Made by a program: the position numbers and the translations under genes. A DNA stretch of 64,000 nucleotides, taken from positions 1-64,000 of the forward strand of contig NC_079885.1 of assembly GCF_029227915.1 (NCBI RefSeq). The letters are read 5' to 3'. Below are positions 24,541 through 37,234 of this stretch, piece after piece (position 1 is the stretch's first letter; every line of letters starts with the position of its first letter). The notes beneath the pieces were generated by a model. That model was not told where the DNA came from, did no database searches, and saw only the letters and a program-made list of their open reading frames with translations. This DNA comes from Hydractinia symbiolongicarpus. Lineage: Eukaryota; Cnidaria; Hydrozoa; Anthoathecata; Hydractiniidae.

Positions 24541-26603
24541 CAAAAGTATACAAAGAAAGTACCCAGGGAGTAAACTTATTTCCCTAACGAATTTTTAAAT
24601 TATTTTTTCACCACTAAAACGCATGAGACTTGTAGTGTTCAAAAATGTTTTCATTTTTGATGAGACGCTGAATAAAAGAACTTTAATCGCCGGCAAACGA
24701 AAACCTGCGATTTCCCGTAAATTCCGGACTCGGCCCGTATAGTCAAAAGTATACAAAGAAAATACCCAGGGAGTTAACTCATTTCCCGAACGATTTTTTA
24801 AATTATATTTTCACCACTAAAACGCATGAGACTTGTAGTTTTCAAAAATGTTTTCATTTTTGATGAGACGCTGAATGAAAGAAGTTTAATCGTCGGCAAA
24901 CGAAAACCTGCGATTTCCCGTAAATCCCGGACTCGGCCCGTATAGTCAAAAGTATAATAAGAAAGTACCCAGGGTGTAAACTCATTTCCCGAACGATTTT
25001 TTAAATTATTATTTCACCACTAAAGCCCATGAGACTTGTAGTTTTTAAAAATGTTTTCATTTTTGATGAGACGCTGAATAAAAGAAGTTTAATCGCCGGC
25101 AAACGAAAACCCGCCATTTCCCGTAAACCCTGGACTCGGCCCGTATAATCAAAAGTATACAAAGAAAGTACCCAGGGAGTAAACTCATTTCCCGAACGAT
25201 TTTTTAAATTATTTTTTCACCACTAAAACGCATGAGACTTGTAGTTTAAAAAATATTTTCATTTTTGATGAGACGCTGAATAAAAGAAGTTTATTCGCCG
25301 GCAAACGAAAATCCGCGATTTCCCGTAAATCCCGGACTCGGCCCGTATAGTAAAAAGTATAATAAGAAAGTACCCAGGGTGTAAACTCATTTCCCGAACG
25401 ATTTTTTAAATTATTATTTCACCACTAAAACGCATGAGACTTGTAGTTTTCGAAAATGTTTTCATTTTTGAATGAGACGCTGAATGAAAGAAGTTTAATC
25501 GCCGGCAAACGAAAACCTGCGATTTCCCGTAAATTCCGGACTCGGCCCGTATAGTCAAAAGTATACAAAGAAAGTACCCAGGAAGTAAACTCATTTCCCG
25601 AACGATTTTTTATATTATTTTTTTACCACTAAACGCATGAGACTTGTAGTTTTCAAAAATATTGTCATATTTGATGGGACGCTGAATAAAAGAAGTTTAT
25701 TCGCCGGCAAACGAAAATCCGCGATTTCCCGTAAATCCCGGACTCGGCCCGTATAGTAAAAAGCATACAAAGAAAGTACCCAGGGAGTAAACTCATTTCC
25801 CGAACGATTTTTTAAATTATTTTTTCACCACTAAAACGCATGAGACTTGTAGTTTTCAAAAATGTTTTCATTTTTGATGAGACGCTTAATGAAAGAGGTT
25901 TAATCGCCGGCAAAGGAAATCCCGCCATTTCCCGTAACCCCGGACTCGGTCCGTATAATCAAAAGTATACAAAGAAAGTACCCAGGGAGTAAACTCATTT
26001 CCCGAACGATTTTTTAAATTATATTTTCACCACTAAAACGCATGAGACTTGTAGTTTTCAAAAATGTTTTCATTTTTGATGAGACGCTGAATGAAAGAAG
26101 TTTAATCGCCGGCAAACGAAAACCTGCGATTTCCCGTAATTCCCGGACTCGGCCCGTATAGTCAAAAGTATAATAAGAAAGTACCCAGGGTGTAAACTCA
26201 TTTCCAGAAAGATTTTTTAAATTATTATTTCACCACTAAAGCCCATGAGACTTGTAGTTTTTAAAAATGTTTTCATTTTTGATGAGACGCTGAATAAAAG
26301 AAGTTTAATCGCCGGCAAACGAAAACCCGCCATTTCCCGTAAACCCTGGACTTGGCCCGTATAATCAAAAGTATACAAAGAAAGTACCCAGGGAGTAAAC
26401 TTATTTCCCTAACGAATTTTTAAATTATTTTTTCACCACTAAAACGCATGAGACTTGTAGTTTTCAAAAATGTTTTCATTTTTGATGAGACGCTGAATAA
26501 AAGAACTTTAATCGCCGGCAAACGAAAACCTGCGATTTCCCGTAAATTCCGGACTCGGCCCGTATAGTCAAAAGTATACAAAGAAAGTACCCAGGGAGTA
26601 AAC
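24541..26603 (+). repeat. 10-mer block, copy 1
   Basis: Matches 26569-28631 at 2027-2028 bp. Rare shared markers are cttgtagtgttc (24633 and 26661), agggagttaactc, aatcgtcggc, gtagtttaaaaaatattttc (25241 and 27269) and aggaagtaaac. An extra a at about 25471 (tttttgaatgag) shifts the offset by one. Confidence 0.8.
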
Positions 26604-28631
26604 TTATTTCCCTAACGAATTTTTAAATTATTTTTTCACCACTAAAACGCATGAGACTTGTAGTGTTCAAAAATGTTTTCATTTTTGATGAGACGCTGAA
26701 TAAAAGAACTTTAATCGCCGGCAAACGAAAACCTGCGATTTCCCGTAAATTCCGGACTCGGCCCGTATAGTCAAAAGTATACAAAGAAAATACCCAGGGA
26801 GTTAACTCATTTCCCGAACGATTTTTTAAATTATATTTTCACCACTAAAACGCATGAGACTTGTAGTTTTCAAAAATGTTTTCATTTTTGATGAGACGCT
26901 GAATGAAAGAAGTTTAATCGTCGGCAAACGAAAACCTGCGATTTCCCGTAAATCCCGGACTCGGCCCGTATAGTCAAAAGTATAATAAGAAAGTACCCAG
27001 GGTGTAAACTCATTTCCCGAACGATTTTTTAAATTATTATTTCACCACTAAAGCCCATGAGACTTGTAGTTTTTAAAAATGTTTTCATTTTTGATGAGAC
27101 GCTGAATAAAAGAAGTTTAATCGCCGGCAAACGAAAACCCGCCATTTCCCGTAAACCCTGGACTCGGCCCGTATAATCAAAAGTATACAAAGAAAGTACC
27201 CAGGGAGTAAACTCATTTCCCGAACGATTTTTTAAATTATTTTTTCACCACTAAAACGTATGAGACTTGTAGTTTAAAAAATATTTTCATTTTTGATGAG
27301 ACGCTGAATAAAAGAAGTTTATTCGCCGGCAAACGAAAATCCGCGATTTCCCGTAAATCCCGGACTCGGCCCGTATAGTAAAAAGTATAATAAGAAAGTA
27401 CCCAGGGTGTAAACTCATTTCCCGAACGATTTTTTAAATTATTATTTCACCACTAAAACGCATGAGACTTGTAGTTTTCGAAAATGTTTTCATTTTTGAT
27501 GAGACGCTGAATGAAAGAAGTTTAATCGCCGGCAAACGAAAACCTGCGATTTCCCGTAAATTCCGGACTCGGCCCGTATAGTCAAAAGTATACAAAGAAA
27601 GTACCCAGGAAGTAAACTCATTTCCCGAACGATTTTTTATATTATTTTTTTACCACTAAACGCATGAGACTTGTAGTTTTCAAAAATATTTTCATATTTG
27701 ATGGGACGCTGAATAAAAGAAGTTTATTCGCCGGCAAACGAAAATCCGCGATTTCCCGTAAATCCCGGACTCGGCCCGTATAGTAAAAAGCATACAAAGA
27801 AAGTACCCAGGGAGTAAACTCATTTCCCGAACGATTTTTTAAATTATTTTTTCACCACTAAAACGCATGAGACTTGTAGTTTTCAAAAATGTTTTCATTT
27901 TTGATGAGACGCTTAATGAAAGAGGTTTAATCGCCGGCAAAGGAAATCCCGCCATTTCCCGTAACCCCGGACTCGGTCCGTATAATCAAAAGTATACAAA
28001 GAAAGTACCCAGGGAGTAAACTCATTTCCCGAACGATTTTTTAAATTATATTTTCACCACTAAAACGCATGAGACTTGTAGTTTTCAAAAATGTTTTCAT
28101 TTTTGATGAGACGCTGAATGAAAGAAGTTTAATCGCCGGCAAACGAAAACCTGCGATTTCCCGTAATTCCCGGACTCGGCCCGTATAGTCAAAAGTATAA
28201 TAAGAAAGTACCCAGGGTGTAAACTCATTTCCAGAAAGATTTTTTAAATTATTATTTCACCACTAAAGCCCATGAGACTTGTAGTTTTTAAAAATGTTTT
28301 CATTTTTGATGAGACGCTGAATAAAAGAAGTTTAATCGCCGGCAAACGAAAACCCGCCATTTCCCGTAAACCCTGGACTTGGCCCGCATAATCAAAAGTA
28401 TACAAAGAAAGTACCCAGGGAGTAAACTTATTTCCCTAACGAATTTTTAAATTATTTTTTCACCACTAAAACGCATGAGACTTGTAGTTTTCAAAAATGT
28501 TTTCATTTTTGATGAGACGCTGAATAAAAGAACTTTAATCGCCGGCAAACGAAAACCTGCGATTTCCCGTAAATTCCGGACTCGGCCCGTATAGTCAAAA
28601 GTATACAAAGAAAGTACCCAGGGAGTAAACT
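26569..28631 (+). repeat. 10-mer block, copy 2
   Basis: Second copy of 24541-26603, with cgtatgag near 27258 and ggcccgcata near 28381 as differences. Its right part (from about 27921) is itself repeated at 31976 onward, offset 4055 bp, through 29854/33909. Confidence 0.8.
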
Positions 28632-29854
28632 CATTTCCCGAACGATTTTTTAAATTATATTTTCACCACTAAAACGCATGAGACTTGTAGTTTTCAAAAA
28701 TGTTTTCATTTTTGATGAGACGCTGAATGAAAGAAGTTTAATCGTCGGCAAACGAAAACCTGCGATTTCCCGTAAATCCCGGACTCGGCCCGTATAGTCA
28801 AAAGTATAATAAGAAAGTACCCAGGGTGTAAACTCATTTCCCGAACGATTTTTTAAATTATTATTTCACCACTAAAGCCCATGAGACTTGTAGTTTTTAA
28901 AAATGTTTTCATTTTTGATGAGACGCTGAATAAAAGAAGTTTAATCGCCGGCAAACGAAAACCCGCCATTTCCCGTAAACCCTGGACTCGGCCCGTATAA
29001 TCAAAAGTATACAAAGAAAGTACCCAGGCAGTAAACTCATTTCCCGAACGATTTTTTAAATTATTTTTTCACCACTAAAACGTATGAGACTTGTAGTTTA
29101 AAAAATATTTTCATTTTTGATGAGACGCTGAATAAAAGAATTTTATTCGCCGGCAAACGAAAATCCGCGATTTCCCGTAAATCCCGGACTCGGCCCGTAT
29201 AGTAAAAAGTATAATAAGAAAGTACCCAGGGTGTAAACTCATTTCCCGAACGATTTTTTAAATTATTATTTCACCACTAAAGCCCATGAGACTTGTAGTT
29301 TTTAAAAATGTTTTCATTTTTGATGAGACGCTGAATAAAAGAAGTTTAATCGCCGGCAAACGAAAACCGCCATTTCCCGTAAAACCTGGACTCGGCCCGT
29401 ATAATCAAAGGTATACAAAGAAAGTACCCAGGAAGTAAACTCATTTCCCGAACGATTTTTTAAATTATTTTTTCACCACTAAAACGCATGAGACTTGTAG
29501 TTTTCAAGAATGTTTTCATTTTTGATGAGACGCTGAATAAAAGAAGTTTAATCGCCGGCAAACGAAAACCTGCGATTTCCCGTAAATCCTGGACTCGGCC
29601 CGTATAGTCAAAAGTATACAAAGAAAGTACCCAGGGAGTAAACTCATTTCCCAAACGATTTTTTAAGTTATTATTTCACCACTAAAACGCATGAGACTTG
29701 TAGTTTTCAAGAATGTTTTCATTTTTGATGAGACGCTGAATAAAAGCAGTTTAATCGCCGGCAAACGAAAACCTGCGATTTCCCGTAAATCCCGGACTCG
29801 GCCCGTATAGTCAAAAGTATACAAAGAAAGTACCCAGGGAGTAAACTCATTTCC
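28576..29854 (+). repeat. 6-mer block, copy 1
   Basis: Matches 29792-31070 at 1216 bp. Shared rare markers: aggcagtaaac, the shortened gtagtttaaaaaat type, gaattttattcgcc, and a cgaaaaccgcc type with a one-base deletion followed by gtaaaacctgg. The two copies overlap by the 63 bp where the series restarts. Confidence 0.82.
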
Positions 29855-31978
29855 CGAACGATTTTTTAAATTATATTTTCACCACTAAAACGCATGAGAC
29901 TTGTAGTTTTCAAAAATGTTTTCATTTTTGATGAGACGCTGAATGAAAGAAGTTTAATCGTCGGCAAACGAAAACCTGCGATTTCCCGTAAATCCCGGAC
30001 TCGGCCCGTATAGTCAAAAGTATAATAAGAAAGTACCCAGGGTGTAAACTCATTTCCCGAACGATTTTTTAAATTATTATTTCACCACTAAAGCCCATGA
30101 GACTTGTAGTTTTTAAAAATGTTTTCATTTTTGATGAGACGCTGAATAAAAGAAGTTTAATCGCCGGCAAACGAAAACCCGCCATTTCCCGTAAACCCTG
30201 GACTCGGCCCGTATAATCAAAAGTATACAAAGAAAGTACCCAGGCAGTAAACTCATTTCCCGAACGATTTTTTAAATTATTTTTTCACCACTAAAACGTA
30301 TGAGACTTGTAGTTTAAAAAATATTTTCATTTTTGATGAGACGCTGAATAAAAGAATTTTATTCGCCGGCAAACGAAAATCCGCGATTTCCCGTAAATCC
30401 CGGACTCGGCCCGTATAGTAAAAAGTATAATAAGAAAGTACCCAGGGTGTAAACTCATTTCCCGAACGATTTTTTAAATTATTATTTCACCACTAAAGCC
30501 CATGAGACTTGTAGTTTTTAAAAATGTTTTCATTTTTGATGAGACGCTGAATAAAAGAAGTTTAATCGCCGGCAAACGAAAACCGCCATTTCCCGTAAAA
30601 CCTGGACTCGGCCCGTATAATCAAAGGTATACAAAGAAAGTACCCAGGAAGTAAACTCATTTCCCGAACGATTTTTTAAATTATTTTTTCACCACTAAAA
30701 CGCATGAGACTTGTAGTTTTCAAGAATGTTTTCATTTTTGATGAGACGCTGAATAAAAGAAGTTTAATCGCCGGCAAACGAAAACCTGCGATTTCCCGTA
30801 AATCCTGGACTCGGCCCGTATAGTCAAAAGTATACAAAGAAAGTACCCAGGGAGTAAACTCATTTCCCAAACGATTTTTTAAGTTATTATTTCACCACTA
30901 AAACGCATGAGACTTGTAGTTTTCAAGAATGTTTTCATTTTTGATGAGACGCTGAATAAAAGCAGTTTAATCGCCGGCAAACGAAAACCTGCGATTTCCC
31001 GTAAATCCCGGACTCGGCCCGTATAGTCAAAAGTATACAAAGAAAGTACCCAGGGAGTAAACTCATTTCCAGAACGAATTTTTAAATTATTTTTTCACCA
31101 CTAAAACGCATGAGACTTGTAGTTTTTAAAAATGTTTTCATTTTTGATGAGACGCGGAATAAAAGAAGTTTAATCGCCGGCAAACGAAAACCTACGATTT
31201 CCCGTAAATCCTGGACTCGGCCCGTATAGTCAAAAGTATACAAAGAAAGTACCCAGGGAGTAAACTCATCTCCCAAACGATTTTTTAAATTATTATTTCA
31301 CCACTAAAGCCCATGAGACTTGTAGTTTTTAAAAATGTTTTCATTTTTGATGAGACGCTGAATAAAAGAAGTTTAATCGCCGGCAAACGAAAACCCGTGA
31401 TTTCCCGTAAATCCCGGACTCGGCCCGTATAGTTAAAAGTATACAAGGAAAGTACCCAGTGAGTAAACTCATTTCCCGAACGAATTTTTAAATTATTTTT
31501 TCACCACTAAAACGTATGAGACTTGCAGTTTTCAAAAATGTTTTCATTTTTGATGAGACGCTGAATAAAAGAAGTTTAATCGCCGGCAAACGAAAACCTG
31601 CGATTTCCCGTAAATCCCGGACTCGGCCCGTATAGTCAAAAGTATACAAAGAAAGTACCCAGGGTGTAAACTCATTTCCCGAACAATTTTTTAAATTCTT
31701 TTTTCACCACTAAAACGCATGAGACTTGTAGTTTTCAAAAATGTTTTCATTTTTGATGAGACGCTGAATAAAAGAAGTTTAATCGCCGGCAAACGAAAAC
31801 CTGTGATTTCCCGTAAATCCCGTACTCGGCCCGTATAGTGAAAAGTATAATAAGAAAGTACCCAGGGTGTAAACTCATTTCCCGAACGATTTTTTAAATT
31901 ATTATTTCACCACTAAAGCCCATTAGACTTGTAGTTTTTAAAAATGTTTTCATTTTTGATGAGACGCTGAATAAAAGA
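29792..31978 (+). repeat. 14-mer block, copy 1 (contains 6-mer copy 2)
   Basis: Matches 32631-34816 at 2839 bp, falling to 2838 after a one-base deletion at about 34263. Small differences include acgcatgag against acgcataag, and agggagtaaactcatctcc against aggaagtaaactcatctcc. The first 1279 bp are also the second copy of the 28576-29854 hexamer block. Confidence 0.78.
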
Positions 31979-33785
31979 GGTTTAATCGCCGGCAAAGGAA
32001 ATCCCGCCATTTCCCGTAACCCCGGACTCGGTCCGTATAATCAAAAGTATACAAAGAAAGTACCCAGGGAGTAAACTCATTTCCCGAACGATTTTTTAAA
32101 TTATATTTTCACCACTAAAACGCATGAGACTTGTAGTTTTCAAAAATGTTTTCATTTTTGATGAGACGCTGAATGAAAGAAGTTTAATCGCCGGCAAACG
32201 AAAACCTGCGATTTCCCGTAATTCCCGGACTCGGCCCGTATAGTCAAAAGTATAATAAGAAAGTACCCAGGGTGTAAACTCATTTCCAGAAAGATTTTTT
32301 AAATTATTATTTCACCACTAAAGCCCATGAGACTTGTAGTTTTTAAAAATGTTTTCATTTTTGATGAGACGCTGAATAAAAGAAGTTTAATCGCCGGCAA
32401 ACGAAAACCCGCCATTTCCCGTAAACCCTGGACTTGGCCCGTATAATCAAAAGTATACAAAGAAAGTACCCAGGGAGTAAACTTATTTCCCTAACGAATT
32501 TTTAAATTATTTTTTCACCACTAAAACGCATGAGACTTGTAGTTTTCAAAAATGTTTTCATTTTTGATGAGACGCTGAATAAAAGAACTTTAATCGCCGG
32601 CAAACGAAAACCTGCGATTTCCCGTAAATTCCGGACTCGGCCCGTATAGTCAAAAGTATACAAAGAAAGTACCCAGGGAGTAAACTCATTTCCCGAACGA
32701 TTTTTTAAATTATATTTTCACCACTAAAACGCATGAGACTTGTAGTTTTCAAAAATGTTTTCATTTTTGATGAGACGCTGAATGAAAGAAGTTTAATCGT
32801 CGGCAAACGAAAACCTGCGATTTCCCGTAAATCCCGGACTCGGCCCGTATAGTCAAAAGTATAATAAGAAAGTACCCAGGGTGTAAACTCATTTCCCGAA
32901 CGATTTTTTAAATTATTATTTCACCACTAAAGCCCATGAGACTTGTAGTTTTTAAAAATGTTTTCATTTTTGATGAGACGCTGAATAAAAGAAGTTTAAT
33001 CGCCGGCAAACGAAAACCCGCCATTTCCCGTAAACCCTGGACTCGGCCCGTATAATCAAAAGTATACAAAGAAAGTACCCAGGCAGTAAACTCATTTCCC
33101 GAACGATTTTTTAAATTATTTTTTCACCACTAAAACGTATGAGACTTGTAGTTTAAAAAATATTTTCATTTTTGATGAGACGCTGAATAAAAGAATTTTA
33201 TTCGCCGGCAAACGAAAATCCGCGATTTCCCGTAAATCCCGGACTCGGCCCGTATAGTAAAAAGTATAATAAGAAAGTACCCAGGGTGTAAACTCATTTC
33301 CCGAACGATTTTTTAAATTATTATTTCACCACTAAAGCCCATGAGACTTGTAGTTTTTAAAAATGTTTTCATTTTTGATGAGACGCTGAATAAAAGAAGT
33401 TTAATCGCCGGCAAACGAAAACCGCCATTTCCCGTAAAACCTGGACTCGGCCCGTATAATCAAAGGTATACAAAGAAAGTACCCAGGAAGTAAACTCATT
33501 TCCCGAACGATTTTTTAAATTATTTTTTCACCACTAAAACGCATGAGACTTGTAGTTTTCAAGAATGTTTTCATTTTTGATGAGACGCTGAATAAAAGAA
33601 GTTTAATCGCCGGCAAACGAAAACCTGCGATTTCCCGTAAATCCTGGACTCGGCCCGTATAGTCAAAAGTATACAAAGAAAGTACCCAGGGAGTAAACTC
33701 ATTTCCCAAACGATTTTTTAAGTTATTATTTCACCACTAAAACGCATAAGACTTGTAGTTTTCAAGAATGTTTTCATTTTTGATG

Positions 33786-36700
33786 AGACGCTGAATAAAA
33801 GCAGTTTAATCGCCGGCAAACGAAAACCTGCGATTTCCCGTAAATCCCGGACTCGGCCCGTATAGTCAAAAGTATACAAAGAAAGTACCCAGGGAGTAAA
33901 CTCATTTCCAGAACGAATTTTTAAATTATTTTTTCACCACTAAAACGCATGAGACTTGTAGTTTTTAAAAATGTTTTCATTTTTGATGAGACGCGGAATA
34001 AAAGAAGTTTAATCGCCGGCAAACGAAAACCTACGATTTCCCGTAAATCCTGGACTCGGCCCGTATAGTCAAAAGTATACAAAGAAAGTACCCAGGAAGT
34101 AAACTCATCTCCCAAACGATTTTTTAAATTATTATTTCACCACTAAAGCCCATGAGACTTGTAGTTTTTAAAAATGTTTTCATTTTTGATGAGACGCTGA
34201 ATAAAAGAAGTTTAATCGCCGGCAAACGAAAACCCGTGATTTCCCGTAAATCCCGGACTCGGCCGTATAGTTAAAAGTATACAAGGAAAGTACCCAGTGA
34301 GTAAACTCATTTCCCGAACGAATTTTTAAATTATTTTTTCACCACTAAAACGTATGAGACTTGCAGTTTTCAAAAATGTTTTCATTTTTGATGAGACGCT
34401 GAATAAAAGAAGTTTAATCGCCGGCAAACGAAAACCTGCGATTTCCCGTAAATCCCGGACTCGGCCCGTATAGTCAAAAGTATACAAAGAAAGTACCCAG
34501 GGTGTAAACTCATTTCCCGAACGATTTTTTAAATTCTTTTTTCACCACTAAAACGCATGAGACTTGTAGTTTTCAAAAATGTTTTCATTTTTGATGAGAC
34601 GCTGAATAAAAGAAGTTTAATCGCCGGCAAACGAAAACCTGTGATTTCCCGTAAATCCCGTACTCGGCCCGTATAGTGAAAAGTATAATAAGAAAGTACC
34701 CAGGGTGTAAACTCATTTCCCGAACGATTTTTTAAATTATTATTTCACCACTAAAGCCCATTAGACTTGTAGTTTTTAAAAATGTTTTCATTTTTGATGA
34801 GACGCTGAATAAAAGAAGTTAAATCGCCGGCTAACGAAAACCCGCCATTTCCCGTAAACCCTGGACTCAGCCCGTATAATCAAAAGTATACAAAGAAAGT
34901 ACCCAGGGAGTAAACTCATTTCCCGAACGATTTTTTAAATTATTTTTTCACCACTAAAACGCATGACACTTGTAGTTTTCAAAAATGTTTTCATTTTTGA
35001 TGAGACGCTGAATAAAAGAAGTTTAATCGCCGGCAAACGAAAACCCGCCATTTCCCGTAAACCCCAGACTCGGCCCGCATAGTCAAAAGTATACAAAAAA
35101 AGTACCCAGGGAGTAAACTCATTTCCCGAACGATTTTTTAAATTATTTTTTCACCACTAAAACGCATGAGACTTGTAGTTTGTAAAAATGTTTTCATTTT
35201 TGATGAGACGGTGAATAAAAGAAGTTTAATCACCGGCAAACGAAAACCTGCGATTTCCTGTAAATCCTGGACTCGGCCCGTATAGTCAAAAGTATACAAA
35301 GAAAGTACCCAGGGAGTAAACTCATTTCCCAAACGATTTTTTAAGTTATTATTTCACCACTAAAACGCATGAGACTTGTAGTTTTCAAGAATGTTTTCAT
35401 TTTTGATGAGACGCTGAATAAAAGCAGTTTAATCGCCGGCAAACGAAAACCTGCGATTTCCCGTAAATCCCGGACTCGGCCCGTATAGTCAAAGGTATAC
35501 AAAGAAAGTACCCAGGGAGTAAACTCATTTCCAGAACGATTTTTTAAATTATTTTTGCACCACTAAAACGCATGAGACTTGTAGTTTTTAAAAATGTTTT
35601 CATTTTTGATGAGACGCTGAATAAAAGAAGTTTAATCGCCGGCAAACGAAAACCTGCGATTTCCCGTAAATTTTGGACTCGGCCCGTATAGTCAAAAGTA
35701 TACAAAAAAAGTACCCAGGGAGTAAACTCATTTCCCAAACGATTTTTTAAGTTATTATTTCACCACTAAAGCCCATGAGACTTGTAGTTTTTAAAAATGT
35801 TTTCATTTTTGATGAGACGCTGAATAAAAGAAGTTTAATCGCCGGCAAACGAAAACCCGCGATTTCCCGTAAATCCCGGACTCGGCCCGTATAGTTAAAA
35901 GTATACAAGGAAAGTACCCAGTGAGTAAACTCATTTCCCGAACGAATTCTTAAATTATTTTTTCACTACTAAAACGTATGAGACTTGTAGTTTTCAAAAA
36001 TGTTTTCATTTTTGATGAGACGCTGAATAAAAGAAGTTTAATCGCCGGCAAACGAAAAACCGTGATTTCCCGTAAATCCCGGACTCGGCCCGTATAGTTA
36101 AAAGTATACAAGGAAAGTACCCAGTGAGTAAACTCATTTCCCGAACGAATTTTTAAATTATTTTTTCACCACTAAAAGGTATGAGACTTGTAGTTTTCAA
36201 AAATGTTTTCATTTTTGATGAGACGCTGAATAAAAGAAGTTTAATCGCCGGCAAACGAAAACCTGCGATTTCCCGTAAATCCCGGACTCCGCCCGTATAG
36301 TCAAAAGTGTACAAAGAAAGTACCCAGGGTGTAAACTCATTTCCCGAACGATTTTTTAAATTATTTTTTCACCACTAAAACGCATGAGACTTGTAGTTTT
36401 TAAAAATGTTTTCATTTTTGATGAGACGCTGAATAAAAGAAGTTTAATCGCCGGCAAACGAAAACCTGTGATTTCCCGTAAATCCCGTAGTCGGCCCGTA
36501 TAGTCAAAAGTATAATAAGAAAGTACCCAGGGTGTAAACTCATTTCCTGAACGATTTTTTAAATTATTATTTCACCACTAAAGCCCATTAGACTTGTAGT
36601 TTTTAAAAATGTTTTCATTTTTGATGAGACGCTGAATAAAAGAAGTTAAATCGCCGGCAAACGAAAACCCGCCATTCCCCGTAAACCCTGGACTCAGCCC

Positions 36701-37234
36701 GTATAATCAAAAGTATACAAAGAAAGTACCCAGGGAGTAAACTCATTTCCCGAACGATTTTTTTAATTATTTTTTCACCACTAAAACGCATGACACTTGT
36801 AGTTTTCAAAAATGTTTTCATTTTTGATGAGACGCTGAATAAAAGAAGTTTAATCGCCGGCTAACGAAAACCCGCCATTTCCCGTAAACCCCAGACTCGG
36901 CCCGCATAGTCAAAAGTATACAAAAAAAGTACCCAGGGAGTAAACTCATTTCCCGAACGATTTTTTAAATTATTTTTTCAGCACTAAAACGCATGAGACT
37001 TGTAGTTTGTAAAAATGTTTTCATTTTTGATGAGACGGTGAATAAAAGAAGTTTAATCACCGGCAAACGAAAACCTGCGATTTCCTGTAAATCCTGGACT
37101 CGGCCCGTATAGTCAAAAGTATACAAAAAAGTATCCAGGGAGTAAACTCATTTCCCAAACGATTTTTTAAGTTATTATTTCATCACTAAAACGCATGAGA
37201 CTTGTAGTTTTCAAGAATGTTTTCATTTTTGATA
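33786..37234 (+). repeat. 17-mer unit A1 (3449 bp)
   Basis: Matches the following 37235-39712, and through the large duplication also 42103-45551 and 45552-49049, at 3449-3450 bp. A1 and its 8317-bp partner lack one c in ggccgtatag; the second units (near 37710 and 46030) keep ggcccgtatag. Start is set by gatgagacg (33785) against gataagacg (37234). Confidence 0.82.
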
